In this document: positions 1 to 6,469 of the stretch, piece after piece
How the letters are laid out: each line of letters begins with the position of its first letter
Numbering within the stretch: the stretch's first letter is position 1
Source of the DNA: Ekhidna sp.
GTDB taxonomy: Bacteria; Bacteroidota; Bacteroidia; Cytophagales; Cyclobacteriaceae
Reading direction: 5' to 3'
Length of the DNA: 6,469 bases
Assembly (NCBI GenBank): GCA_013214445.1
Contig: JABSPG010000239.1
Coordinates: 1 to 6,469, forward strand
Made by a program: the position numbers and the translations under genes
Notes under the pieces: model-generated
Databases searched by the model: none
What the model saw: only the letters and a program-made list of their open reading frames with translations
Told to the model about the DNA's origin: nothing

Positions 1-284
1 ACCCCTCCGACTAACATGCCGCCTAAACGTGCATCTGTATGCCATGCATCCAAATCTATCGTCGGTAAATCCCCAGAACCAGTGAATAGTGCTGTCGGTG
101 AACCTGAATTTCCCTCCAAATAAGAATTAACTGTCCAACTTGTCACATTCGCCAAATCAAACGTGCCATTATCTGCACTCGTATTGCCATCTCCATCGGT
201 ATTCGAATCAACTAAGCCTAACGTAGGATCTGATTCATCCGCACAGAAGGACTCATCATCCGTAATGCCCGTCAAATCCAAAAT
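1..284 (-). repeat. Partial Ig-like module at the C-terminal edge of the fragment (residues 2062-2155)
   Basis: The unit starts after the HSLQSPP linker. Its early cysteine is C2075 in SFCADESD, followed by an Asp/Asn loop DSNTDGDGNT (2087-2096; 180-209), and W-T-V-N-S-Y as the Ig-like aromatic core. The late cysteine is expected beyond the window edge. Because the frame is still open at position 1, the array continues and the C-terminus, where a type IX sorting domain would be looked for, is not seen. Confidence 0.65.
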
Positions 285-3200
285 CGGTGGTGATTGTAAA
301 CTGTGGGTCTCTGTAAAGATTTCCTCACACCGATTTGGATCAGTAACAGTTACACTAAAGTTGAGAGTTGTACTAACTGTGTTAAACTCTATGGTATTGT
401 TCAAACCATCACCACCTATATCCGCTACTACTGAACCTCCCACGGACCACTCAAAAGAATAATTTGAATAATCGGTCTCGAGATCATTTTCTCCCCCATC
501 AGGATCTACCAACTGAATCTCAGCTAAAACTGAAGTGCCATCGTTGCAGAAATTCGAAACCCTGATAGTATTGCTACCATTAGCCGAAGCAAGATCAGCT
601 GACGGCAAAGCGGTGACCCGCTGAATATCATATATTTCGGGCTCAGGATCTACAAAAATGGTAGCACTAATGGCATTATCACATCCGCTACCATCCGTGT
701 AATTAAGGGTGACCAAAATCTCTGATTGATTTAGAAATTTCCCGTTTGTTCCGGTCACACTGTGAAAACCATTATGTCGATCAATTGTATTAAAACTTGC
801 TTCACCATTCGTAGTAACCAAATTTCCAGTAACACCATTCTGTGGGCCTCCTACGTATTCGAAGCTGAAAGAGCCTCCGATCGTTGAGCCGTCGGATAAG
901 AATGCCTTTAAAGCTACATCTCCATCTTCGTAACAAAACTGGTCATCCCCCGCAGCAAAAGAACCAATATCTGTACCTGACACTCTGAATGTAATTTCTG
1001 GATCAGGATTTATGGTAATAATTTTTGTAACCGAACCTACACAGAAAGTGCTAGGATCTTCATAGAAGATGATGACTTCATGTATCGTGGACTCTCCGCC
1101 AACTGCCTGAGCCCCAGTGACAGCATCGTGAAGTGCATCCAAATCCAGGACTGGAAGTGCATTGTTTTGAAGAGCTCCATCAACTTCAGGCGCTCCCCTA
1201 GGATCGGCATTGTAAGTACTGGCAAGGTATGAATTGATTTCATAATCAATGTTTGTGGCGTCTGAAGCAGGTACGCCTCCTATCCTTAGGTTAACATCTA
1301 CTTCTCCACTTCCATTCGGATCATCATCTCGGCAATAATTGTCACTGACCTCCACATTAGCATCGTCTACAACTATCAATTCATCTGGGTCCGCAATGGT
1401 TAAAGTAAAAGTAGCCACCTCACTCTCACATCCATCGAAGTAGTTTCCAAAGGAATCAGTTAGCGTGTCTGTAACTTGAATCACTTCAAATGTCACTGTC
1501 TGAGGATTGAGTCCTGTCAAAAACAGGTCCCCAAATGTTGGATTCTCTCCTGTAAATAAAAGGTTTCCTGTAGATTCATTATACCATTCTACCCTCTCCG
1601 GACCAGCAGCGTAAAGATCTTCAGCTACAAACGTAAGGTCACTAAACAATTGATCAGAGCAAATAGCAAACTCATAGATATCATCTGATCCATTTGCATC
1701 AAGGTCTGCCAAGTCCTGGACGGTTGCATTCGCACTATTATCTGAAGAAATAGAGACCGCAGGCTGGATGGCATGAACAGTAATGGTTACTTCAATTGCC
1801 TCTGACTCGCATCCTGTAAACTCCCGGGAGTCAATGACATCATTATTTCTGGCTACATAGTAAGTATAGGTAGCAGGAACATCTGCATCAAAAGGAGTTC
1901 CTGCCGCAGTTCCAAGAATTGCTGCTGTCATGGGATCTCCAACGCCAAGTACATCACCTATCCTTGTTAAGCCATTGTTATCTCCGTCTCTTGCTTCGTA
2001 CCACGTGTACTCGTCAGTGCCATTGATGAACGTGTGGCTAATATTCCCCAGCGCATCACCCTCACAAATATTAAATTCAGTAGTTCCTGCAACAAAATCA
2101 TTTTCCGTAGGTATGCTCACTTCCTCATGACCGATTATTCTTACAATAATGGCGTCTCCTTCGCACCCTGCGAAATTAGAAGTGGCAGCATCTCTATTTA
2201 TGTTTTCCGTTTTCGTAATGGTGTAGATAATCGTATCGTCCGCAAATACTGGATCTACGGCAATAGATTGCCTATCTGTATCAGCAGTAAGCTCTGTAAT
2301 TTCTATATCATTAACTACTGTACTATTAGCGGATGCATCAATGAATTGCACATTAACATTATATGATTGGTCTGGTTCTAAATCTGCCAGGGATAATGGG
2401 TCAGGCGTGGTGCTTCCACCCCCATCTTCAACGCAATAGTCTAACGTATAGGTGCTTCCAGACTGAGCTGCATCAGGAAAAGGCGACACATCAATGTCGG
2501 GTACATCGGGAATCTCATACACACTTACAGTCACCAAACGGTAGTCAGATTCGCAATTAGTAGCATCGGTAGAAGTGAAATAGAACTGGATGGTCTGTTC
2601 TGCATTCAATTTGTCGCTGGAGACAGAAAGTCCTACTTGTGCAGGTGTTACAGAAGTAACATTGGTGGCTATGGTATTAAAATTTTCATCGTACCATGTA
2701 ACTGTATTTGCATCATCTGTAACAAAGCTTAAAAGCTCATCGTCAACACAGTACTCAAGCAAATATTCGTCAGAATCAACACCACCTACCGAGACCGTAT
2801 TCACAAAGTCCAGAGATCCCCCACCAGTCAGTGTAGCGGCATTTAGGGTAGGTGTCGGTGTGTCAGGATCTACGTCCAATTGTACGGTTATACTCTTTGC
2901 ACAATTTGTTGGGCCTAGGTCTTCAGTGGTATATACAATTCGAAATCTACCCGTATCAAAAGCATCATTAGATCCATCTCTATTCGGATCAGTAGGATCA
3001 AAGTCGTTACGTAGAATTTGCCCTGATCCCAAGGCATCAGCCCCAGTAAAATCAGCTATTAGCTGAAATGACATACCGTTAAACCAATAGAGTTCATAGC
3101 CATTGGATATGTCTGCCTCACTCTCGGTAACAAAAGTACCTCTTGGGTTAAGTGGATTTGTCTGATCCACAGAGGAGACATACTGTAAATTTCTGGCTAT

Positions 3201-6200
3201 TGTAAATGGACTATCATCTTCACAATAGGCGGAAGAAACGTTTGCAAGCTCTACTTTAGGATCACCATAAATGATGAAATAATTTTCAGCATCCACCCTC
3301 TTAACTCCTGCATTGTCTCTGATAATCCTTAAGAATCTATACGAAGCATACTCGCCATCATCCACAGAAACAACATTGGGATCAAATACGAATTCATAAG
3401 GTGTCATCGCATCTTGACTATAAACACCGTTTTCTAAGTCTTCACCATCAAGACTCGCAATCTCAATAGTACTCCAGGTATTGTTGTTGTTTTCTCTAAT
3501 TCCCCTCACATCAATCCCGAGTATCACCGGGTTAATAACTCCTGCTGGAGATTGAAAACCTGTGTCGTCAATCTGTAGAGGTGTAGTACCATCCGTGTTA
3601 CAATACTCATCATCAGGCGAACCCGAAAAAATAGATGTCTCGGGTTCAACCGTCAAGGTTATGGTTTGGGAGGCCGACTGGCCAGTTGTATTATTTGTAA
3701 TGGTATAAGTAATCAGGTGAGATTTGGCAACCCCACCATCATCACCCGCCAGCTCAGGGTCAAATATGGCTAAAAGCGGATCTGTATCTCCTCCTACGGT
3801 GGAAAGTCCTGTACCAGAGAGTGAGACGGTATGACCCGCTGGGTTACTCATGTAAATGGTATCTCTACTATCACTCAATAGATAGGTCTTGTCTTGGAAA
3901 GTACCCTCATCGTTATTAGGGTGCACATCATTATAGATCAAAACATTAAACAGTAATTCCTCGCTTTCACAAGACCCATTATCATCGGTAATTGCGTAAG
4001 TATACAAACCTGGTGTAGTGGCATTCAATGCGGTATTATCATTGGTCGCAGCAGTAAGGTCTGGGGTGAGGTCCACTATTCCATCAAAGTACCAATTGGC
4101 AGTGCCTGCAGGATTTGCTTCTAAACTGAATGCGACCAGCTCGTTGGAATTACCAACTGCTGCACCAGCTGTTGTGGCACTATTCCCTGAATCTGCTCCT
4201 TCAATGGTCTCCGAATTTGCCACGGTCCCTGATGTCAAGTTTACCACAAGCTGGCTAAAGGTGTCATCGGAAATGACAAGCCCCTCAGCCCCGCCTGAAA
4301 AACTAACCACCTCCCCTGGGGTAAATGGACCCGTTGGAGATGCGTAACTAATGGTAACTCTAGGTAGGAACCTGGCGGTAAATGAAGTGATGGCAGTATT
4401 CGTTAAGTCAGATGCATCTTCAAGTGAAATCAACGCATCTGGAGCTGTCTGGCTGCTTAAATCACCTATCTCTGTTGTTGCAGTGAGCGACACCTCATCG
4501 CCTCCGATACTGATCAGACTATTGAAGCGTGCAGTAGATCCAACTGCACCTACAGTCAAACCATCGATGGTAATTGCGTCAAGACCATCATCTGTTCCAT
4601 CGTCCACCAACTCGATACTTAAGGCTGAGGTACCTATATACTCTACCGTACCAATGGCAATATCACCAGTTCCATTGGTATTTATGACAGATGGCGCTGA
4701 GCTAGTGTTGAATTCAAAACCAGCCGGCAAACTGAGGATGACATCCCCACTGGCACTAAAGTCGGTAGTTGCAGTTTCAGTCAGGCTTATCGTAGTAAGA
4801 GCTTCCTCTTCTCCAATGCATATGTTCACAGGATCCGGTCCCGAAAATCCAACACCGCCTTGTATATCCACCACACTTGCTACAGTAGCAGAACGAATAT
4901 TGAGTGGAGATGCAATATCAAAAGTTGTATATGAAACAGAATATTCCTGCAGGTCTAGGGGCGTCACAAACGAACTCCCGTCCAACGTCCAACCCCCAAC
5001 GCCATCATTAGTAGCAGAGAGCGCTGAATTAGCGCCAATGCTAATCAAAACAGTAGCGTTCGGATCATCAACAGTTCCGGATAAGTCCGGTGTAGGATCG
5101 CTAGATATTCCAATAATATCCACGGTGACAAAAGGAGCTGCTCCATCTCTGGTGTTTGTGAATGTTTGAGCAGGGTTAGGGGCATTGTCGTCACTTAGGT
5201 CTTCCAACATCCCAGCACCACCAGCAACTACCTCTACATCTGGTATCGCATCGGTATCCGATGACCCACTTGGGGTTAAAGTTAATGTCACATTTGGCGA
5301 TGAAATAGCCACCCCTGCAGGAGTTCCAAAACCATCAGATAAGTCAAAATCGCCTACATCTATGCCTTCATCGGTAAATCCCTCAGAGAATGTAAGTTCA
5401 ATCTCATCAATCTGTCCATCAAGGTTGGTATCAGCTGTTACTGCACTCAGGATTGCAGGGCCTGCACCATCGGTAATTGCCGCCTCTAATATAGTGCCTC
5501 CATTGCTAGCATTGCTAGCGGTATCCAGAAGAGAAACACCAGGTGTGTATACAAAGTCTCCATCTACGGATGTGCTTGATCCATTAAAAAGTAGTGTAAA
5601 GCTCTCGTCAGTGTTGTCACTATTGGCAATCCCTGTTGCTGCATTCCCATCGTAGGTAAACTCCGCTGGGTCGATGGCCGAATCATCAATGTTATCCTGA
5701 GCATCCACACGAATTCGATCTACATTCCCATCAGCATCGTCATCAAGAATGGTTGCGGAGAAATTGGCAAACAAAGGAGCAGCTCCGTCCAAATTGCTTA
5801 AAGGAGTAGCACCATTGCTTACAACATCTCCTGAGGTTCTTGAATCTATCTTGTCATTCTGTGTCCCGTCAAAAGTCACTAATAAATCAGCAATACTTGT
5901 ACCTGGTTGCTGATCTGCATCGAAGGTTATCACCAAAGGAGTGGTAGCAAGTTCATTGCTATAGATATTATCATAATCCTCATTGTCTTGAGTGATAGGA
6001 GATCCATTATTCGTAAGAACAAGACCATCTAACCCATCATTATCATCACCACCTCCAGGTTCATCCACATCCCAGTCGATATCAAAGAGTATAGAAACCC
6101 GATCAATGTTGCCATCTCCATCGTCATCCAGCCACTCTGCAGATACCATGGTTGGTATCTGGGGCGCAGAAAGGTCATCTTCATTGTCTGTCGGAAATTG

Positions 6201-6469
6201 GCTAGCTGCAGCCGTATTATTTACATCGTCAAAAATATTCCCGTCTGTATCCCATCTTGTTGTTTCACCTCCTACTGCTGAACCCGTGTAAGAAAAGAAA
6301 ACCCTGACCTCTTCCTCACCTCCAACGAGATTGTTCGTGCCAAGACCTGCTTCCGCAGTTCCAGTGGAATTCACTTCATCTACAGAAGGTCCTGCCAATG
6401 CCCCGCTTTGAAAAGTGAAACTAATGTTAGCACTGCTGATTGGACCCGCATTGTTAGCTCCCCCCCATA
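1..6469 (-). CDS. Giant multidomain Ig-like repeat surface/secreted protein, partial at both ends
   Basis: One uninterrupted minus-strand frame (codons from 6467 down to 3, 2155 codons) fills the window. It has neither a start nor a stop, so the gene extends beyond both edges. The translation is a string of beta-rich modules: three Asp-loop modules (residues 98-440), an Ig-like domain (441-536), an LPAGFEFN module (537-702), then Ig-like modules most of which carry an early and a late cysteine. It is rich in Asp, Thr, Ser, Asn and Gly. By hand count it has 11 Lys, 7 Met and 20 Cys, with no Cys before residue 550. No transmembrane segment, enzyme motif or signal peptide is visible. In Bacteroidota such proteins are typically exported by the type IX system and act in adhesion, matrix or gliding; that role is inferred. 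The product resembles SprB-like or CHU-type giant proteins in style only, so no gene symbol is given. I am very sure of frame and strand, fairly sure of the protein class and unsure of the function. Confidence 0.95.
285..3257 (-). repeat. Array of eight cysteine-paired Ig-like modules (residues 1071-2061)
   Basis: Eight diverged modules follow each other. Early and late cysteines, with approximate module limits, are: C1082/C1189 (2865-3257), C1240/C1305 (2508-2864), C1345/C1435 (2127-2507), C1468/C1553 (1761-2126), C1603/C1680 (1386-1760), C1712/C1809 (999-1385), C1845/C1929 (639-998) and C1974/C2047 (285-638). Early motifs include AYCEDD, EYCVDD, DYCVED, NICEGD, AICSDQ, NYCRDD, QFCYED and NFCNDG. 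Late motifs include TNCESD, AGCEGD, TGCESE, DGCESE, SGCDNA and NRCEEI. Several modules keep an aromatic core (LYWFNG, TWYDEN, TWYEAR, EWYNES, FEWSVG). Acidic proline linkers (VDPDTP, EIPDVP, ADPDE, NPDPE, VDPEPE) separate units. This is the style of Ig-like repeats in Bacteroidota type IX secreted proteins. An intramodule disulphide per unit is inferred. Module limits are approximate. Confidence 0.75.
3258..3638 (-). repeat. Ig-like module with a single cysteine (residues 944-1070)
   Basis: The early cysteine is C956 in DEYCNTDGT, which matches the openings of the downstream modules. The body has GIDVRGIRENNNN, W-S-T-I-E-I and SVDDGEYASYRFLRIIRDN, then NAGVKRVDAENYFIIYGDP. The late segment aligns with closing segments such as 'N-G-S-C-E-S' and 'S-G-C-D-N', but V1055 stands in place of cysteine. 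The local Arg/Lys density (RFLRIIRDN...VKRV) is unusual for this otherwise lysine-poor protein. It may have lost its disulphide, or C956 may pair elsewhere or stay free. Confidence 0.6.
3639..3929 (-). other. Cysteine-free beta module (residues 847-943)
   Basis: This module starts after NVLIYN and contains LSDSRDTIYMSNPAGH, VSLSGTG, an acidic FDPELAGDDGG turn, SHLITYTITNN and QSASQTITLTV. It ends in the acidic proline linker VEPET. The last strands match the closing strands of the cysteine-bearing modules, but Ser-Ala-Ser stands where those carry C-E-S. It is therefore probably the same Ig-like fold without the cysteine pair. I cannot name the family. Confidence 0.5.
3930..4361 (-). other. 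Ig-like module with NWYFDG core and CESE end (residues 703-846)
   Basis: The first half (703-770) is Ser/Thr/Gly/Ala-rich with FTPGEVVSFSGG. The second half has LVAFSLEANPAG, the core NWYFDG (791-796; 4080-4097), TPGLYTYAITDDNGS and then C833-E-S-E followed by a hydrophobic strand. The pattern 'W-Y ... P-G-x-Y-x-Y-x-I/V-T ... C-E-S-E' is typical of the Ig-like domains found beside Bacteroidota type IX secreted proteins (CHU_C-associated Ig type). The expected early cysteine is absent: GNSNELVAF occupies that strand. The family call rests on motif pattern only. Confidence 0.68.
4362..4859 (-). other. LPAGFEFN-type beta module with first cysteine (residues 537-702)
   Basis: The module starts near GFSGPDP. 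The first cysteine of the fragment is C550, in VNICIGEEE. LPAGFEFN follows at residues 580-587 (4707-4730), preceded by the strand DVILSL. Then come INTNGTGD, a long acidic turn VDDGTDDGLD and a second half with SISLED-like strands. Modules with 'C-x-G ... L-P-x-G-F-E-F' recur in large Bacteroidota surface proteins, but I cannot name a family with certainty. At about 165 residues it may be two small units. C550 has no partner before C833, 283 residues away, so a disulphide within this module is not possible. Confidence 0.55.
4860..5147 (-). other. Bacterial Ig-like domain with GTVDDPNATV core (residues 441-536)
   Basis: After the DGAAP boundary (441-445), the sequence reads T-P-D-L-S, then GTVDDPNATV (464-473; 5049-5078), I-S-I-G, ATNDGVGGWTL (W493) and L-D-L-Q-E-Y-S-V-S-Y. 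This order (P-x-L-x-G-T-V-D-D-P-x-A-x-V, then N-D-G-x-G-x-W-T-L, then Y-x-V) is the signature of bacterial Ig-like adhesin domains that recur in RTX-type and other large surface proteins. There is no cysteine. It is a single copy sitting between the Asp-loop modules and the cysteine-bearing part. The family call is fairly secure; its ligand, if any, is unknown. Confidence 0.78.
5148..5471 (-). repeat. Asp-loop (putative Ca-binding) beta module, copy 3 (residues 333-440)
   Basis: The module opens with DGAGP (333-337), then AILSAVTA and the loop DTNLDGQID at residues 346-354 (5406-5432). E-I-E-L-T-F-S-E-G-F follows, the most family-typical version of the strand after the loop. A later acidic stretch (SSDTDAIPD) and VEVVAGGAG precede the next boundary, RDGAAP. 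It is 108 residues long, close to copy 2. The fold is probably an Ig-like or invasin-like beta sandwich stabilised by calcium. That is known for related loop-bearing adhesin domains, but here it is inferred from motif order only. Confidence 0.75.
5472..5789 (-). repeat. Asp-loop (putative Ca-binding) beta module, copy 2 (residues 227-332)
   Basis: The module opens with DGAAP (227-231), then LFANFSATIL and the loop DDDADGNVD at residues 242-250 (5718-5744). A strand R-I-R-V-D follows, with a second acidic patch NIDDSAIDP and F-T-Y-D-G. The order boundary, hydrophobic strand, Asp loop, strand and acidic patch matches copies 1 and 3. In Bacteroidota surface proteins such units commonly read like 'sA-x-D-x-D-x-D-G-x-I-D-x-I-x-V-x-F'. 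It is 106 residues long. A 9-bp tandem duplication encoding ASNASN lies near its end. Confidence 0.72.
5502..5519 (-). repeat. 9-bp perfect tandem duplication in coding sequence
   Basis: The plus-strand unit attgctagc occurs twice in direct tandem. On the coding strand it gives Ala-Ser-Asn-Ala-Ser-Asn near the end of the second Asp-loop module. The unit length keeps the frame, so copy-number change would only lengthen or shorten a loop by three residues. It is the only perfect tandem repeat I noticed by eye. Confidence 0.8.
5790..6176 (-). repeat. Asp-loop (putative Ca-binding) beta module, copy 1 (residues 98-226)
   Basis: The module opens at DLSAP (98-102), followed by a short beta strand (IPTMVSAEWL) and the loop DDDGDGNID at residues 114-122 (6102-6128). 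Next come R-V-S-I-L-F and a second acidic run, VDEPGGGDDNDG. The spaced Asp/Asn/Gly pattern D-x-D-x-D-G-x-I-D is that of calcium-binding loops seen in EF-hand-like, dockerin and thrombospondin-3 type repeats; metal binding is inferred. The second half carries a TFDADQQPG turn. At 129 residues it is the longest of the three copies, and it abuts copy 2 without a linker. Confidence 0.7.
6177..6467 (-). other. Partial module at the N-terminal edge of the fragment (residues 1-97)
   Basis: Residues 1-97 are the tail of a module whose beginning lies past the window edge. Visible features are a beta-strand-like stretch (ISFTFQSG, residues 10-17), the acidic GGEEEVRVFFSYTG segment and a W-D-T-D-G-N acidic turn. 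There is no cysteine. It ends where DLSAP (residues 98-102) opens the next module. I cannot assign it to a named family. It may be another copy of the Asp-loop module, because its end has the same acidic run before the boundary. Confidence 0.5.
6460..6466 (-). repeat. Homopolymer tract (C7 on plus strand, G7 in the coding strand)
   Basis: Seven identical bases encode Trp-Gly-Gly at the first visible codons (TGG GGG GGA). With seven Gs the frame is the long open one. With eight the reading becomes TGG GGG GGG AGC TAA, an immediate stop. With six it stops at a TAG about 30 codons later. Such tracts can slip, but this one sits at the window edge, where a sequencing error is also possible. Confidence 0.7.

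Noticed and set aside
1037..1249. A 70-codon minus-strand frame inside the long gene
   Set aside because: It lies out of frame within the C1712/C1809 module, which reads through without interruption in the long frame. The short product has no recognisable features.
163..3066. Several shorter plus-strand open frames (65-158 codons)
   Set aside because: All overlap the minus-strand repeat modules in full. They show no domain motif and are expected from the base pattern of an Asp/Ser/Thr-rich antisense frame.
4351..5655. Long plus-strand open frames (272 and 156 codons) in the 4351-5655 region
   Set aside because: They are antisense to the continuous minus-strand frame. Their translations are Ser/Val/Ala/Pro-rich without recognisable motifs, whereas the minus strand gives clear Asp-loop and Ig-like modules.
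5849..6150. In-frame Met at residue 107 as an alternative translation start
   Set aside because: It lies inside a beta strand of the first Asp-loop module, and the open frame with protein-like composition continues upstream to the window edge.
6455..6468. ATG followed by the G7 tract as a possible start codon
   Set aside because: The frame ATG GGG GGG AGC TAA stops after four codons. The real frame is already open at this edge, so no start is visible here.
1..6469. CRISPR array, RNA genes, insertion sequences, promoters or terminators
   Set aside because: No regularly spaced identical repeats, tRNA-like or rRNA-like segments, inverted terminal repeats or non-coding gaps were found. Every base belongs to one coding frame.
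1..6469. Assigning the name SprB or another gliding adhesin
   Set aside because: The composition and repeat style fit that functional class. No diagnostic repeat or flanking motility gene is visible, so a gene symbol would be a guess.

Overview
The whole window is the inside of one very large protein gene on the minus strand. Read from position 6467 down to 3, the frame holds 2155 consecutive sense codons with no stop. It has no credible start, and both ends run off the window. The visible part alone would be roughly 220 kDa. There is no intergenic DNA, RNA gene, promoter, terminator, mobile element or CRISPR array. The open frames on the plus strand are antisense shadows of the repetitive coding sequence. 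Residue numbers in this annotation count from the first full codon (residue 1 = 6465-6467), not from the true N-terminus.

The product is a modular, extracellular, beta-sandwich repeat protein of the kind common in Bacteroidota, especially marine Cytophagales/Flavobacteriales-like bacteria. Such proteins are usually surface adhesins or secreted giants exported by the type IX secretion system. The style of the Ig-like modules, the Asp/Thr/Ser/Asn/Gly-rich composition and the near absence of lysine support this. The genus and exact function cannot be read from this fragment. The regions that would settle export (signal peptide, C-terminal sorting domain) lie outside the window.

Layout from the protein's N-terminal side (high coordinates) to its C-terminal side (low coordinates): (1) residues 1-97, the end of a module cut by the window edge; (2) residues 98-440, three cysteine-free modules, each starting at a boundary such as DGAAP and carrying a D-x-D-x-D-G type loop (DDDGDGNID, DDDADGNVD, DTNLDGQID) that probably binds calcium; (3) residues 441-536, a bacterial Ig-like domain with a GTVDDPNATV core; (4) residues 537-702, a module with the first cysteine (C550) and an LPAGFEFN motif; (5) residues 703-846, an Ig-like module with the N-W-Y-F core and a C-E-S-E end; (6) residues 847-943, a cysteine-free module; (7) residues 944 to the window end, an array of about ten diverged Ig-like modules of about 100-160 residues. 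Most of these have one early cysteine ([YFI]-C-x-[DE]-D-like) and one late cysteine (C-[ED]-[SGN]-like), joined by acidic proline linkers.

The most noteworthy signals are the mosaic order of Ca-loop modules followed by a Cys-pair array, the regular cysteine pairing with one clear exception (C956 lacks a partner, V1055 standing in its place), the very low lysine count (11 in 2155 residues), and a G7 tract at the window edge where a one-base slip would truncate the protein. I see no evidence for a new multi-gene system here. The interest lies in the architecture of one giant surface protein.
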